64,000 bases of DNA from Hyphomonadaceae bacterium (lineage in GTDB: Bacteria > Pseudomonadota > Alphaproteobacteria > Caulobacterales > Hyphomonadaceae): NCBI GenBank assembly GCA_024743315.1, contig JANSWU010000003.1:434001-498000 (forward strand), in the 5' to 3' direction. Shown here one piece after another: positions 1 through 9,479 of this stretch (its first letter is position 1; each line of letters opens with the position of its first letter). The notes below the pieces were generated by a model, which was not told the origin of the DNA, searched no databases, and saw nothing but the letters and a program-made list of their open reading frames with translations. The position numbers and the translations under genes were made by a program.

Positions 1-816
1 GACACGACGCTGATCGATTATGTATCCGATGCCCGCGCGCCGACCCCGACTGGGGCTGCCGAGATTGCCGTCCCGGTCCGGGCAGAGCTGCAACTTCAAT
101 TAAATGATCTCGAACAGCGCCAGAAGCGGGCGCTGGTCCGGAATATTCGGCGCGGCGCGGAACGGGTGGACGCCACGCGCCTGCCACGTCCGGAACGCCT
201 GCTCGAAACCAAGCGCCAGCGCTTTGACACGATTGGCGATCGGTTGCCGAGCGCTTTGCGGGCGCTGGTCGAGCGACGCCGTGCTCGGCTTGAAACCATT
301 AGCGCCGGTCTGATCAGTCCGAAACAAATCGTTCGCGAGAAGTCTGGCAAGCTCGAAAACCTCGCTGCGAGGCTCGCAGCCGGCCTGTCCCAGGCCGCCT
401 CGAAAAAGCGGATCGCCTTTGCGCGAACGGCGTCGCGGCTCCGCCCGGAACCTTTGCTCTCCGACGCCCGCCGCGCCCGCAAGACGCTCAGCGACACGGC
501 GCGTCGGGCACGGCCCGCCCTGGATCGTATTCTGACAACCAAGCATCAGGCCTTTGCAGCGCAGGAGAAGCTCCTCGAAACGCTATCCTACCAGGCCACC
601 CTCAATCGCGGCTACGCGATCGTCCGCAATCCAACCGGAAAAGTCTTGCGCACGATCAAACAAGTCGGCGCGTCCGAGGCTGTCCAGCTGACCCTCTCAG
701 ATGGCGACATCATGATGAAACCCGACGCGGGCTCGTCATCCTCAGGCACTCTACCCAAGCCAAGCAAGCGCCCGTCAGCAAAGCCCGGAGGTTCCGATCA
801 GGGTTCGCTGTTTTAG
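1..816 (+). CDS. xseA: Exodeoxyribonuclease VII large subunit (C-terminal part)
   Basis: The reading frame is open from the first base, so the gene starts upstream of the window; 271 codons plus a TAG stop are present. The first residues read DTTLIDYVSDARAPTPTGAA, the end of the conserved catalytic region of XseA. A long Arg/Ala/Leu-rich helical segment follows (about residues 30-200), as expected of the coiled-coil arm of the large subunit, then the conserved LNRGYAIV motif near residue 205. With XseB this subunit degrades single-stranded DNA to oligonucleotides. The C-terminal tail is Ser/Pro/Lys-rich and probably disordered. Identity is firm; only the N-terminal OB fold is missing. Confidence 0.93.
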   Translation, partial: DTTLIDYVSDARAPTPTGAAEIAVPVRAELQLQLNDLEQRQKRALVRNIRRGAERVDATRLPRPERLLETKRQRFDTIGDRLPSALRALVERRRARLETISAGLISPKQIVREKSGKLENLAARLAAGLSQAASKKRIAFARTASRLRPEPLLSDARRARKTLSDTARRARPALDRILTTKHQAFAAQEKLLETLSYQATLNRGYAIVRNPTGKVLRTIKQVGASEAVQLTLSDGDIMMKPDAGSSSSGTLPKPSKRPSAKPGGSDQGSLF

Positions 817-896
817 GCACATTCCCCGGCGGAGCCCCTACTGAGATCAATTCAGCCTGCTATGGTCGCCCAAACAAATTGGGAGGCGGCATACGT

Positions 897-2528
897 ATGG
901 CGAAAACGATCTGGAATTTCGGAGACTTGCTGGACGCGAATGGGGCGCAGCTCGGTTCCAACAATCCGGCGCTGATCCAGGGAAACCGCATCATTTCCTG
1001 GCCGGAAATGACGGCACGCTCGAACAATGTCGCCCGCTGGTTGCTGACCAATGGCGCAGCGGTTGGTGACAAGATTGGCTTCTATATGCGCAATCAGCCT
1101 GAATATGTTGAAGGTCTGGCCGCAGCTTTCAAGGCTCGCCTGACCCATGTGAACGTCAATTATCGCTATCTCGATGATGAGCTCGTCTACATCTTTGATA
1201 ATTCCGACAGTGCCGTCGTGCTGTATGATTTCGAGTTCAGAGACAATGTCCTGCGGGTCAAAGATCGCCTTCCCGGTGTCAAAATCTGGGTTGAAATTGG
1301 TGGCCAAGGAGATGCGCCTGAATTTGCGGTGAATTATGCCGACTTGGCGACCCGCGGTGATGGCAGCCCACTTGAAATTGACCGCTCGCCGGATGATCTC
1401 ATGTTTCTCTATACGGGCGGCACGACCGGTATGCCCAAAGGGGTCATGTGGTCCCACAAAATCTGGCGCGATTCCAATTTGGATGGCTTGCGCCGCATCT
1501 ATGGCGCGGCACCCGAAAACTGGGAGGATCATCGCGCTTTTGTCGAAGAGGTTGGTCAGCACGGCCGGCAATTGCCCGCCTGTCCCCTCATGCACGGCAC
1601 GGGTCTGTTCACCGCGCTCGGAGCGTTTCTCAATGGCGGGGCGATCGTGACGCTCGAAACCAAAGCCAAATTCATCCCGGAAGAACTCTGGGAGACGGTG
1701 GAACGTCATGGTGTGACCGCCATGGCCATTGTCGGCGACGCCTTTGCCAAGCCGATGCTCAATGTGCTGAACGAAAATCCGGGTAAATATGACCTGTCCA
1801 GCGTCAACTCGATCACCTCGTCTGGCGTGATGTGGAGCATGGATGTCAAACGCGGGCTGATCGAGCATATGCCTCAAGTTGCCCTGATGGACAGTTTTGG
1901 CGCCTCTGAAGCGGTTGGCTTCGGCATGTCGGTCACGACCGCGGAGGGTGTTGTTGAAACCGCCAAGTTCGAAATCGGCGAGCATTGTAAAGTCTTCTCA
2001 GAAGATGGCCGCGAAATCGCGCCCGGATCAGACGAGCCCGGCCTGATCGCACGCGGCGGCTCAGTGCCGCTCGGCTATTATAAGGATGAAAAGAAAAGCG
2101 CCGAAACCTTCCGCACCATTGGAGGGGTTCGCTACGCGATCCCTGGAGATTGGTGCACCGTCGCCGCCGATGGCACGCTGACCTTGCTCGGCCGCGGCTC
2201 GAACTGCATCAATTCGGCTGGTGAAAAAATTTATCCGGAAGAAGTCGAAGAAGCACTTAAGGAGCATGAGGCAGTACGCGACGCGTTGGTCGTCGGCGTG
2301 CCGGACGATAAATGGGGCCAGGCGGTGACCGGCGTGGTTCAACTCGCTGATGAGGCCTCCGTTGACGAGGACGAACTTCGCGCCTTTGTCCGCACCCGCC
2401 TCGCGCCTTATAAGGCCCCGAAACGCATCCTGTTCGCCGACGACCTCAAGCGCGCGCCGAATGGAAAGGCTGACTATAAGCGCATCCGCATGCTGGCTTA
2501 TGAGGCACTAGGCTTGGGGGCGGAATAG
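897..2528 (+). CDS. Acyl-CoA synthetase (AMP-binding enzyme)
   Basis: A 543-residue member of the ANL adenylating family, which activates a carboxylic acid to its acyl-CoA through an acyl-adenylate. The P-loop-like signature LYTGGTTGMPKGVMWSH lies near residues 165-185, the DSFGASEAVG motif near 330-340, GDW near 415, and a C-terminal lid with the catalytic Lys in APNGKADYK near 525. The ATG at 897 is preferred because GGGAGG (881-886) sits 10 bases upstream; an in-frame TTG at 879 would add six residues but has no ribosome site. It resembles the medium/long-chain or steroid-type acyl-CoA synthetases of actinobacteria and alphaproteobacteria, but the substrate cannot be read from sequence. 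It stands alone between xseA and a convergent peptidase. Confidence 0.9.
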   Translation: MAKTIWNFGDLLDANGAQLGSNNPALIQGNRIISWPEMTARSNNVARWLLTNGAAVGDKIGFYMRNQPEYVEGLAAAFKARLTHVNVNYRYLDDELVYIFDNSDSAVVLYDFEFRDNVLRVKDRLPGVKIWVEIGGQGDAPEFAVNYADLATRGDGSPLEIDRSPDDLMFLYTGGTTGMPKGVMWSHKIWRDSNLDGLRRIYGAAPENWEDHRAFVEEVGQHGRQLPACPLMHGTGLFTALGAFLNGGAIVTLETKAKFIPEELWETVERHGVTAMAIVGDAFAKPMLNVLNENPGKYDLSSVNSITSSGVMWSMDVKRGLIEHMPQVALMDSFGASEAVGFGMSVTTAEGVVETAKFEIGEHCKVFSEDGREIAPGSDEPGLIARGGSVPLGYYKDEKKSAETFRTIGGVRYAIPGDWCTVAADGTLTLLGRGSNCINSAGEKIYPEEVEEALKEHEAVRDALVVGVPDDKWGQAVTGVVQLADEASVDEDELRAFVRTRLAPYKAPKRILFADDLKRAPNGKADYKRIRMLAYEALGLGAE

Positions 2529-2549
2529 GCTGTCTCTGCGCGCCGAGGG

Positions 2550-4571
2550 TCAAAGCTGGCAATCGTCGCGGAGAAACCGCTCAATAGCCTCGAGGGTGAT
2601 CCGATGATGTTCTGGCCACCACGGTAAAGAGTGCTGCATGTCCTCGACCACTAAAAGCTCGGCCCGGGTTTCGTCTTTGATCGCACGGTAAAAATCAGTG
2701 GCATGATAAAGCGGCACGCGAACATCTCGGTCGCCATGATAAATCAGGATCGGGATGTTCGCGTTATCCGTGTTCCGCATTGGGTCCATGCCTTTTACGG
2801 TGTGCCCCTGAAAGGCCCTCTGCTCGCGATTGTCGCTCCAATTGTTGCCAAGGCGCGTGAGATTGGACACACCGGCCCCCGCAATCGCACACTTGAAAGG
2901 CCCGTTTTGTCGAACCGTTGCAGCCATTGCAGCAAACCCGCCATAAGAATACCCGAAGATTGCTATGCGATCAGGATCCGCGATGCCTTTTGATACGAGC
3001 CAAGCCGCTCCGTCATCCTTGTCATCTTGCATGGTCAAACCCCATTGAGCATCACCCGCCGTCCAGAGCCTGTGACCCCATCCGGTGCTGCCACGATACT
3101 GGGGTTGCAGCACCGCATATCCACGCGACGCTAAAAATTGGGTCCATCCGGACGGATCCCAGCCTTTGAAGTCTCGCGCCCAGGGACCGCCATGCGGCAA
3201 TACAATTGCAGGCAACGGATCGTCGCCCTCTTGCCAGTGCTCGGGCAGCGTCAACAGTCCAGGAATCTGCAACCCGTCGCGCGCTGAATAGTAGATCAGT
3301 TCTGTTTCCCGCAAGTCGGTGGTATCAAGCCAGGGGCGCTCTTCGCCGATCGGTAAGGTGATCTTCTTGTCCTTGAGCAAGAAGTATTTTGGCGGCGTCG
3401 CGGAACTCGAGACCGAAAACAATATTTTGGAAAGATCATAAGTTTGATCGATCAGCGCGATTTGCATACCAGGAAAAACGGATCTCAAGCCGTCGCGTAT
3501 GGCCTGCATTTCGGGATCGACAAAGAATAAGGTTGGCGCTGCGGCCAAGTATTCTACCGCGATGAGTTGATTGAATGTCTCAGGCCGATCGTCCAACAGG
3601 ATATTGCTCACATCGAACTCTGGATGCGCGAACAAGGGCTGATCTGAAAAGGTGCGTTTGACTGGATCGTAAAAGTACAAAGCCGCTTTGTCGGTAAACT
3701 TGTCTGTGACGACATAAAACTGCCCGGTGCGTTCATCATGGCCAACGATCCGCATGGTCCGGCGATCACGTGTCTCAACCGTCAATGCGTCGTGACGCTC
3801 AAAGTCGCTCCCCCCCGATTGTTTGAGCCAGATTTCGAAGTCATAGGTCAGGTTGCCCTTGGCGCGGGTTCGGGATTTGGCGAGTAATTCTCCGTCTCGC
3901 GGGTCCCAGTAGAGCGCGCTTTCGGTGCCGGACTCTCGATAGATCAGTTTTTCCGATCCAGATTCCAGGTTCACGCGATAGAACTCACTGATCAGTTTGG
4001 AGGTGTCCGTGCGTTCGATCAGAACATCGGTCTCGCTCAATGGAAGAAAAGACGCGATTCTGGCCTCACCCGTAAGCTCAAAACAACGTCTCAGCGCTTC
4101 GTCGCGCAGACCAATCGATCGCTTTGCAAAAGGCTCCTCAAAGTCTTTCGCCGTCGTGTCTGTGATATAAACTTTGGTGACGAACGTTTTGACCGAGCCG
4201 GCGCCACTCATGCCCTCAAGACACTCATAGCGTCCGGCATTCCCCGTCCACGCTTGGTGCCCAACAACAAAGATTTTGTCCGCTTTCAGCGCTTGGACAA
4301 AAATAAACTTCATCCGATCATTGGCGGGCGTGACGATTGGAGGGGCTGAGAGATTATCTGTTTGCCATATCGCCAAAGACTGATCCTCTTCGCCTTCGAG
4401 CGTGACAAGGCCTGCTATGTATGAGCCGTCATCAGACATCGAAAGAGAATCAAAAGCTGGATTCTTCGCCAAGTGCTCTATTGGAATTTGCGCGACACCC
4501 TGCCCGGCAAAAAGAAACACCGAGGCTATAAACGAACTGAAAGAACTCAGAATTTTCATTTGCATTCCCAT
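2550..4571 (-). CDS. S9 family prolyl oligopeptidase-like peptidase, exported
   Basis: A 673-residue serine peptidase of the dipeptidyl/acylaminoacyl-peptidase type. A hydrophobic N-terminal segment ending near VAQIP looks like a signal peptide, so a periplasmic location is likely. Residues 30-400 are a divergent beta-propeller-like region. The C-terminal alpha/beta-hydrolase domain carries the nucleophile motif GYSYGG (near residue 540), the acid in YHGDRDVRVP (near 613) and the His in DMQHSLPWW (near 648), so the triad is complete. There are two close in-frame ATGs (4571 and 4565). The gene is divergent from a TonB-dependent receptor with 252 bp between them. I infer that the pair takes up and hydrolyses peptides. 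Confidence 0.9.
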   Translation of the reverse strand: MGMQMKILSSFSSFIASVFLFAGQGVAQIPIEHLAKNPAFDSLSMSDDGSYIAGLVTLEGEEDQSLAIWQTDNLSAPPIVTPANDRMKFIFVQALKADKIFVVGHQAWTGNAGRYECLEGMSGAGSVKTFVTKVYITDTTAKDFEEPFAKRSIGLRDEALRRCFELTGEARIASFLPLSETDVLIERTDTSKLISEFYRVNLESGSEKLIYRESGTESALYWDPRDGELLAKSRTRAKGNLTYDFEIWLKQSGGSDFERHDALTVETRDRRTMRIVGHDERTGQFYVVTDKFTDKAALYFYDPVKRTFSDQPLFAHPEFDVSNILLDDRPETFNQLIAVEYLAAAPTLFFVDPEMQAIRDGLRSVFPGMQIALIDQTYDLSKILFSVSSSATPPKYFLLKDKKITLPIGEERPWLDTTDLRETELIYYSARDGLQIPGLLTLPEHWQEGDDPLPAIVLPHGGPWARDFKGWDPSGWTQFLASRGYAVLQPQYRGSTGWGHRLWTAGDAQWGLTMQDDKDDGAAWLVSKGIADPDRIAIFGYSYGGFAAMAATVRQNGPFKCAIAGAGVSNLTRLGNNWSDNREQRAFQGHTVKGMDPMRNTDNANIPILIYHGDRDVRVPLYHATDFYRAIKDETRAELLVVEDMQHSLPWWPEHHRITLEAIERFLRDDCQL

Positions 4572-4580
4572 TAAAAATCA

Positions 4581-4799
4581 ATCTGGGAATAGCTCTACTT
4601 TGTTTATATACCCCCCTCATAAGCACACATTGCCCATATCTCTATATCGAATGGCAATAAATATCCTCTATTGTTGCAATCAGGAGACAGTTATTCTGCT
4701 TTTTCAGCAATAATTGGATTCGATCTTGTCTCTGTCTTGGTTTTAATCTTTGTAGGCGGCCTGAGTACTTTTCTCAGGGGACCAAATTGATCTGGGAAT
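4581..4799. repeat. Ten-base direct repeat flanking a divergent promoter region
   Basis: ATCTGGGAAT occurs at 4581-4590, just upstream of the S9 peptidase start, and again at 4790-4799, just upstream of the TonB-receptor ribosome site. Between them the region is AT-rich, with a hairpin CCTGAG/CTCAGG at 4760-4765/4773-4778 and an inverted pair GGGACC (4778-4783)/GGTCCC (4812-4817) whose loop holds the AAAGGAG ribosome site. These could be leader-RNA or operator elements of the divergent pair. Chance similarity is possible, and no family is assigned. Confidence 0.35.
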
Positions 4800-4823
4800 G
4801 ATTAAAGGAGAGGTCCCTAGAAA

Positions 4824-7739
4824 ATGTCATACAAGCCATCTCGAAAGCTGCCGCAGCTTCTATGCGGGGGCGCACTTGCCTGTTTTGCAATCGCCGCTGC
4901 TCAAGCTCAGGAAGATCCGACCGAGGCACCTATTCAAACGATTGAAGAAGAGCCGGAGGACGAGGTCTCCGTACAGGATAAGATTGTGGTCACCGGCTCG
5001 CTGCTGCAAAGAACCGAGTTCAGCTCAGCTGCGCCTATCCAAGTGCTGACGGCCGAAACAGCGACCCTAGAGGGCTTGATTTCGACCGCGGACATCATTC
5101 AAGGCTCGTCAATTGCCGCCGGTTCGGTTCAGCTTAACAATCAGTTTGGCGGCTTCGTGGTTGATGGCGGCCTAGGGGTGAACACGGTATCCTTGCGAGG
5201 ACTCGGAGATCAGAGAACCCTGGTCCTGATCAATGGCCGCCGACCGGGGCCCTCGGGCGTCGGCGGCGCCGTTGGCGCTTTCGACCTCAATCTCATGCCC
5301 TCTTCAGCCGTGACGCGAGTTGAGATCCTCAAAGATGGCGCCTCGACCGTCTATGGGTCTGACGCTGTTGGCGGCGTGGTTAATGTCATCACCAGAACCG
5401 CAATCGATCGCCCGGAACTCACGGTCGAAGTCTTCGCCCCATTCGAATCTGGCGGCGAGTCATTTTCGATTGATGGCGCCTATGGGTTCAACTTCGAGAC
5501 CGGTAGCATCGCCCTATCGGCCCAGTATACAAAGAATGAAGACCTTTCGATAGGTGATCGCGACTATCTCGCCTGCTCGCCAGACCTGATCAAAGGGGCA
5601 GATGGCAATTTCATCGATCGCGAGGATCGCGGCATCAATGCCGGAACGCCGAACGAGAATTGCTTCAATATCTACGCCAATACTTATCTAAATGCGCTTA
5701 ATTTTGCTGAACGCTTCATTCCGTCCCCAGACGGCGTCACGATTGGTCCAATTCCAGGATATCGGCCACGGGCGAATGCGAGCTACCTTACTTCCCCCGA
5801 TGGACAATCTTATTTTGAAGATGATTTCTACGATGAGCGCGTGAACTCCAGCGACGCGATCAATGGGTTGGAAATTCTATCCTTGTTCGCGACCTCAGAC
5901 TTTACCTTCGACATCCTGGGCGGGGTCAATTGGAAAGGCGAGGCGCTCTATACCCAACGCACATCGACACGCGATGGGTGGCGACAATTCTTTCCTCTTA
6001 TTGGCGGAACCGGAACCGGCGTTTTTGAATACGATACACCCTTCGACAATCCATTTGGCGGTCCGGTGATTCCGGTCGCAGTGTTTCCGCGGGGTAGCGA
6101 AGTCGAAGTCGAATATATCAGCTTCGCTTCGACCTTCGAGGGTGGTTTCTCAGGAGTTTCTTTCCTGGACGACTGGGCCTGGTCGGTGGATTTGACTCAT
6201 AGTCATTCCGACGGCGACCGCAGCGGAGTCGAAATACTGAACGATCGCTCTGGCGACTGGGAACTGACCAGTGTCGCACCGACCTATAATCCTTTCACGA
6301 CCTCATGGATCGATGGCAGCGATACGTCCTGGTATGATGAAGTCTCGTCAATTGAAACGTCGAATACTATCTACAAACAAACAGTGGCAAAAGCTGTGGT
6401 CTCAGGGCCTTTGTTCGAGCTGCCAGCAGGCGAGATTCTAGCTGGCTTTTTGATCGAGGGCCGCGAATACTCGATTGATGATCAGCCCAGCGAAAACTCC
6501 AGATCAGGAAACATTTGGGGTGCTTCCTCTGCCCTGCCGACCGAAGGGGAAGAAGATGTCTTCGAGATGGCGGCCGAATTCGAGATCCCATTATTGAAAG
6601 GTACGCCGCTTGCCGAGGAATTGACGGTCAATCTATCCGGGCGAACATTTAATTATGCCACATATGGCACGGGCGATGTCTGGAAGGCGCAGGCCAATTG
6701 GCAAATCGTTCCGGCATTACGCCTTCGCGCGACAAAGGGGACGACATTTCGGGCTCCAGCCCTATTCGAAACCTTCCAAGGGGCGACCACAGGCTTCCGA
6801 AGTCAGCTCGCCATTGACCCATGTGTCGATTGGGGAGAATCGACGAATGAGAACCTTCGAACCAATTGCGCTTCAATCGGGATTCCGGAAGACTATGGTG
6901 GTGGTGGGTCTTCAGCGACAATTGTGAGTGAAGGCGGCGGTTCGTTCTTGACTCCAGAAACCTCCGAAGCGGAAACCGTCGGCATCGTCGTGACGCCGCC
7001 GGATGCTGATTTCTCGTTTGCCATCGATTATTTCAATATTGAAGTTGAAAACCAGATCGCACAGCTTGGCTCCTCTCAAATCGTCGCTGGTTGTTATGTC
7101 GGTGACACATTCCCGAATACATTTTGCGACTTAATCCAGAGAAATGATGCCAGCGCCCTGCAGCCGTTTGCGATCACTGAAGTTCGGGACCTTTACGTCA
7201 ACATCAACAGCCAGCAAACCAGCGGCTTGGATTTCACGCTTTTATATGAACGCGATTTCGATTTCGGAGCAGTCAGTTTTGAGGGCCAGGCGACCTATAC
7301 GGATACAGATTTGATCCAGTTATTCGACGCTGGTGTTGAAGACGGGTTTGAAGATAATGAGTTCAACGGCACGATTGGCGATCCAGAATGGGTCTGGAAT
7401 ACCAATCTTGCGCTGGAACGCGGCGACTTCACCTATTCCTGGTTCATGGACTTTATCGGCGAAGGCGACAGTTCACGCTTTGAAGGGTCTCAGATCACCT
7501 ATCAAGGCATTCCGGGGGTGGCGGATAGAAAGGCCGAAGAAGTGCTATATCATGGTGCATCGGTGCGCTGGGAAGGCGACTCGATCGCGATCACAGCGGG
7601 TATCCGAAACCTGTTTGATGAGCATCCTCCGACAGTCTCAGAGGCAGACCTGATCAGTCGCCGCGGAACAGTGCCCGTAGCCGCCGGTTATGATCTTCGA
7701 GGACGCCGGGCCTTTGTCCGGCTGACCAAAGAGTTCTAG
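4824..7739 (+). CDS. TonB-dependent outer-membrane receptor
   Basis: A 971-residue TonB-dependent receptor. The signal peptide ends near AAAQAQ (residue 29). A plug domain covers about 50-190, with KIVVTGSLL, a TRVEILKDGASTVYGSDAVG-type motif and the GGVVNVIT strand. A beta-barrel with many acidic extracellular loops follows, including FRAPALFE-like and GIRNLFDEHPPTV segments, and the protein ends in a terminal Phe (RAFVRLTKEF), as outer-membrane proteins do. AAAGGAG at 4804-4810 supports the ATG at 4824. There is no STN signalling domain, so an anti-sigma partner is unlikely. The ligand is unknown; the neighbouring S9 and trypsin-like proteases suggest peptides. A strong terminator follows. 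Confidence 0.95.
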   Translation: MSYKPSRKLPQLLCGGALACFAIAAAQAQEDPTEAPIQTIEEEPEDEVSVQDKIVVTGSLLQRTEFSSAAPIQVLTAETATLEGLISTADIIQGSSIAAGSVQLNNQFGGFVVDGGLGVNTVSLRGLGDQRTLVLINGRRPGPSGVGGAVGAFDLNLMPSSAVTRVEILKDGASTVYGSDAVGGVVNVITRTAIDRPELTVEVFAPFESGGESFSIDGAYGFNFETGSIALSAQYTKNEDLSIGDRDYLACSPDLIKGADGNFIDREDRGINAGTPNENCFNIYANTYLNALNFAERFIPSPDGVTIGPIPGYRPRANASYLTSPDGQSYFEDDFYDERVNSSDAINGLEILSLFATSDFTFDILGGVNWKGEALYTQRTSTRDGWRQFFPLIGGTGTGVFEYDTPFDNPFGGPVIPVAVFPRGSEVEVEYISFASTFEGGFSGVSFLDDWAWSVDLTHSHSDGDRSGVEILNDRSGDWELTSVAPTYNPFTTSWIDGSDTSWYDEVSSIETSNTIYKQTVAKAVVSGPLFELPAGEILAGFLIEGREYSIDDQPSENSRSGNIWGASSALPTEGEEDVFEMAAEFEIPLLKGTPLAEELTVNLSGRTFNYATYGTGDVWKAQANWQIVPALRLRATKGTTFRAPALFETFQGATTGFRSQLAIDPCVDWGESTNENLRTNCASIGIPEDYGGGGSSATIVSEGGGSFLTPETSEAETVGIVVTPPDADFSFAIDYFNIEVENQIAQLGSSQIVAGCYVGDTFPNTFCDLIQRNDASALQPFAITEVRDLYVNINSQQTSGLDFTLLYERDFDFGAVSFEGQATYTDTDLIQLFDAGVEDGFEDNEFNGTIGDPEWVWNTNLALERGDFTYSWFMDFIGEGDSSRFEGSQITYQGIPGVADRKAEEVLYHGASVRWEGDSIAITAGIRNLFDEHPPTVSEADLISRRGTVPVAAGYDLRGRRAFVRLTKEF

Positions 7740-7766
7740 CCTTCGAGGAACACGCAATTTAGATCA

Positions 7767-7792
7767 GGCGGGCCCAAAAGCCCGCCTTTTTT
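7767..7792 (+). terminator. Rho-independent terminator after the TonB receptor
   Basis: The perfect stem GGCGGGC (7767-7773)/GCCCGCC (7780-7786) closes a six-base loop and runs straight into six T residues (7787-7792), 27 bases after the receptor stop codon. A second short hairpin GGCGAG/CTCGCC follows near 7810-7826 without a T run. Confidence 0.93.
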
Positions 7793-7887
7793 GAGCGCGC
7801 ACGTGAGGGCGAGTTTCACGCTCGCCTCTTGGCAATCAATACAAAAGCTGGTTGCTTGATTTTTGTTAACCATAGGGGACGCGTGAA

Positions 7888-9468
7888 ATGAAACGACTGA
7901 TAGCCGGAACCTCGATCATCAGCGCACTGAGCTTCGCCGTCCTCGCCGCGAGCCAGGCACATGCTCAAGACACGCCTACTGAAACCTCTGCGACGGGGTC
8001 AGAAATCATTGGCGAGATTGGCGGCAGTGCGCAGTGTAAGCCGCGCCCGTTACGCGATTATGCCGAGAAAATGGTCGGCGGCGACGTCACCACGGCGGAG
8101 CTTTGGCCCGGCATTGTCGCGCTCGGCGCGCAGACCGAGACCGGCTCGCACGCCTATTACAATTGCGGCGGCGTCTTGCTGAATGCCCGCACCGTTCTGA
8201 CCGCCGCGCATTGTTTGAATGGTTCAGAGCAAGACCCGAACACGCGGGCTTGGTCTGCAGTCTCAAATGATGGGGCGAAATGGCCGATGATCGTGATCAG
8301 CAATTCCGATGATCTCGCCAATGACGATCCGGAGGTGGCGGCCCGGGTGATTGATGGCGAGGTCATCTCAGAGCCTGATGGCCGCGCCTATCGGGTCGAT
8401 CCCGATGCCCGCCAGTTCAATGATATTGCCTTGCTCAAACTCGATCGTGACTTGCCCGGCCCTTATGCCCGCTTGTCCGGATCGCTTGATGCCGACCCTG
8501 CCATTGAAGGTCACCTGCTCTGGGCCGCTGGGTTCGGCAAGACGGAAGAGCATGGCAAAGCCTTCTCCTGGTTTAGCTCCCGTCGCGGCGAGTTTCGCAC
8601 CTCTGCGCCGGCCCAGGTTCTCAGCGACGCTATCCTACAATTCAAGCCACGCAATCAATGTGCGCAATCGATCGATCCATCGATCAGCGACACAATGCAC
8701 ATTTGCGCCGGTTGGGATGAAGGTGGCCATGACAGTTGCCAGGGTGATTCCGGCGGGCCGCTCACCGTGCTGGATGGCGACGGCTGCCCCGTCGTTGTCG
8801 GCCTGACCAGTTTTGGGATCGGATGCGGTCAGCCAGGAAAGTACGGGGTCTATACGCGCGTATCCCAGTATCGGGATTGGATCGAAGCGCGCGTTTCCGA
8901 CGCGAAATTCGTCACCGCTGCGCCCCCGGCCGCCGGTCAGGAAGCATTCAAGAGAATGGTCGATGCGGTGCTGGATGCCGGCGCCGGCTCACAGAACCAA
9001 TTGTCGTTCCAAATGACGCAGAATGACCGTCCCGTGGACGGGGATTTGAAGGCTGGTACCTCGTACGAACTTCAGGTCCGCTCAGCGTTCGAAGGCAATC
9101 TCATGGTCGTCGATCAGAATGAGAGCGGATTCTACGACCTCGTTTATCCGTATTTTGAGTATGACGATGCGGCGATCGGGCCGGACAAGTCGGTCGCCAT
9201 CCCGCTTTATGCCCAGATCAATCAGGCGGGCGCGCTGCGCGAGTCGGGCGACCTGACTTTTGTCGTCCTGCCGAAAAGCGTGAACATCCGGGAAGTGTTC
9301 CTGGCGCCAGCAAAAACCGGGACCAAATCCCTGCGGCCAAAACCCGCGGATTCCGGGCAACAACTCTCAGACGAGTTTAAGCGGATCTCCACGCTGCTGG
9401 ATCTTGAGACGTCAAATGGCGACGACCAGATCGCTTCCTCGGCATTTGGATATACGATCGTGCGATAG
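7888..9468 (+). CDS. Secreted trypsin-like serine protease (S1) with C-terminal extension
   Basis: A 526-residue chymotrypsin-fold protease. The signal peptide ends at ASQAHAQ (residue 27). The triad is visible: His in VLTAAHC (near residue 108), Asp in FNDIALLKLD (near 180) and Ser in CQGDSGGPL (near 290), with several Cys able to form disulfides. The catalytic domain ends near residue 340. The remaining roughly 180 residues resemble DUF4384-type beta domains (an LMVVDQNESG strand, then a VAIPLYAQ turn), which is inference. It is likely periplasmic or secreted. The gene has its own leader after the receptor terminator. With the S9 peptidase and the receptor it makes a plausible protein-degradation and uptake set. 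Confidence 0.88.
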   Translation: MKRLIAGTSIISALSFAVLAASQAHAQDTPTETSATGSEIIGEIGGSAQCKPRPLRDYAEKMVGGDVTTAELWPGIVALGAQTETGSHAYYNCGGVLLNARTVLTAAHCLNGSEQDPNTRAWSAVSNDGAKWPMIVISNSDDLANDDPEVAARVIDGEVISEPDGRAYRVDPDARQFNDIALLKLDRDLPGPYARLSGSLDADPAIEGHLLWAAGFGKTEEHGKAFSWFSSRRGEFRTSAPAQVLSDAILQFKPRNQCAQSIDPSISDTMHICAGWDEGGHDSCQGDSGGPLTVLDGDGCPVVVGLTSFGIGCGQPGKYGVYTRVSQYRDWIEARVSDAKFVTAAPPAAGQEAFKRMVDAVLDAGAGSQNQLSFQMTQNDRPVDGDLKAGTSYELQVRSAFEGNLMVVDQNESGFYDLVYPYFEYDDAAIGPDKSVAIPLYAQINQAGALRESGDLTFVVLPKSVNIREVFLAPAKTGTKSLRPKPADSGQQLSDEFKRISTLLDLETSNGDDQIASSAFGYTIVR

Positions 9469-9479
9469 ACGAACCGGGA

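Noticed and set aside
852-1985. A 377-codon minus-strand ORF opposite the acyl-CoA synthetase
   Set aside because: It is the reverse-frame shadow of a well-supported AMP-binding enzyme. It has no recognisable domain and no ribosome site.
4660-4715. Possible TTATT...AATAA operator near 4694-4712 in the TonB-receptor leader
   Set aside because: The arms differ by an inserted base and the spacing does not match the three sites reported as a shared motif.
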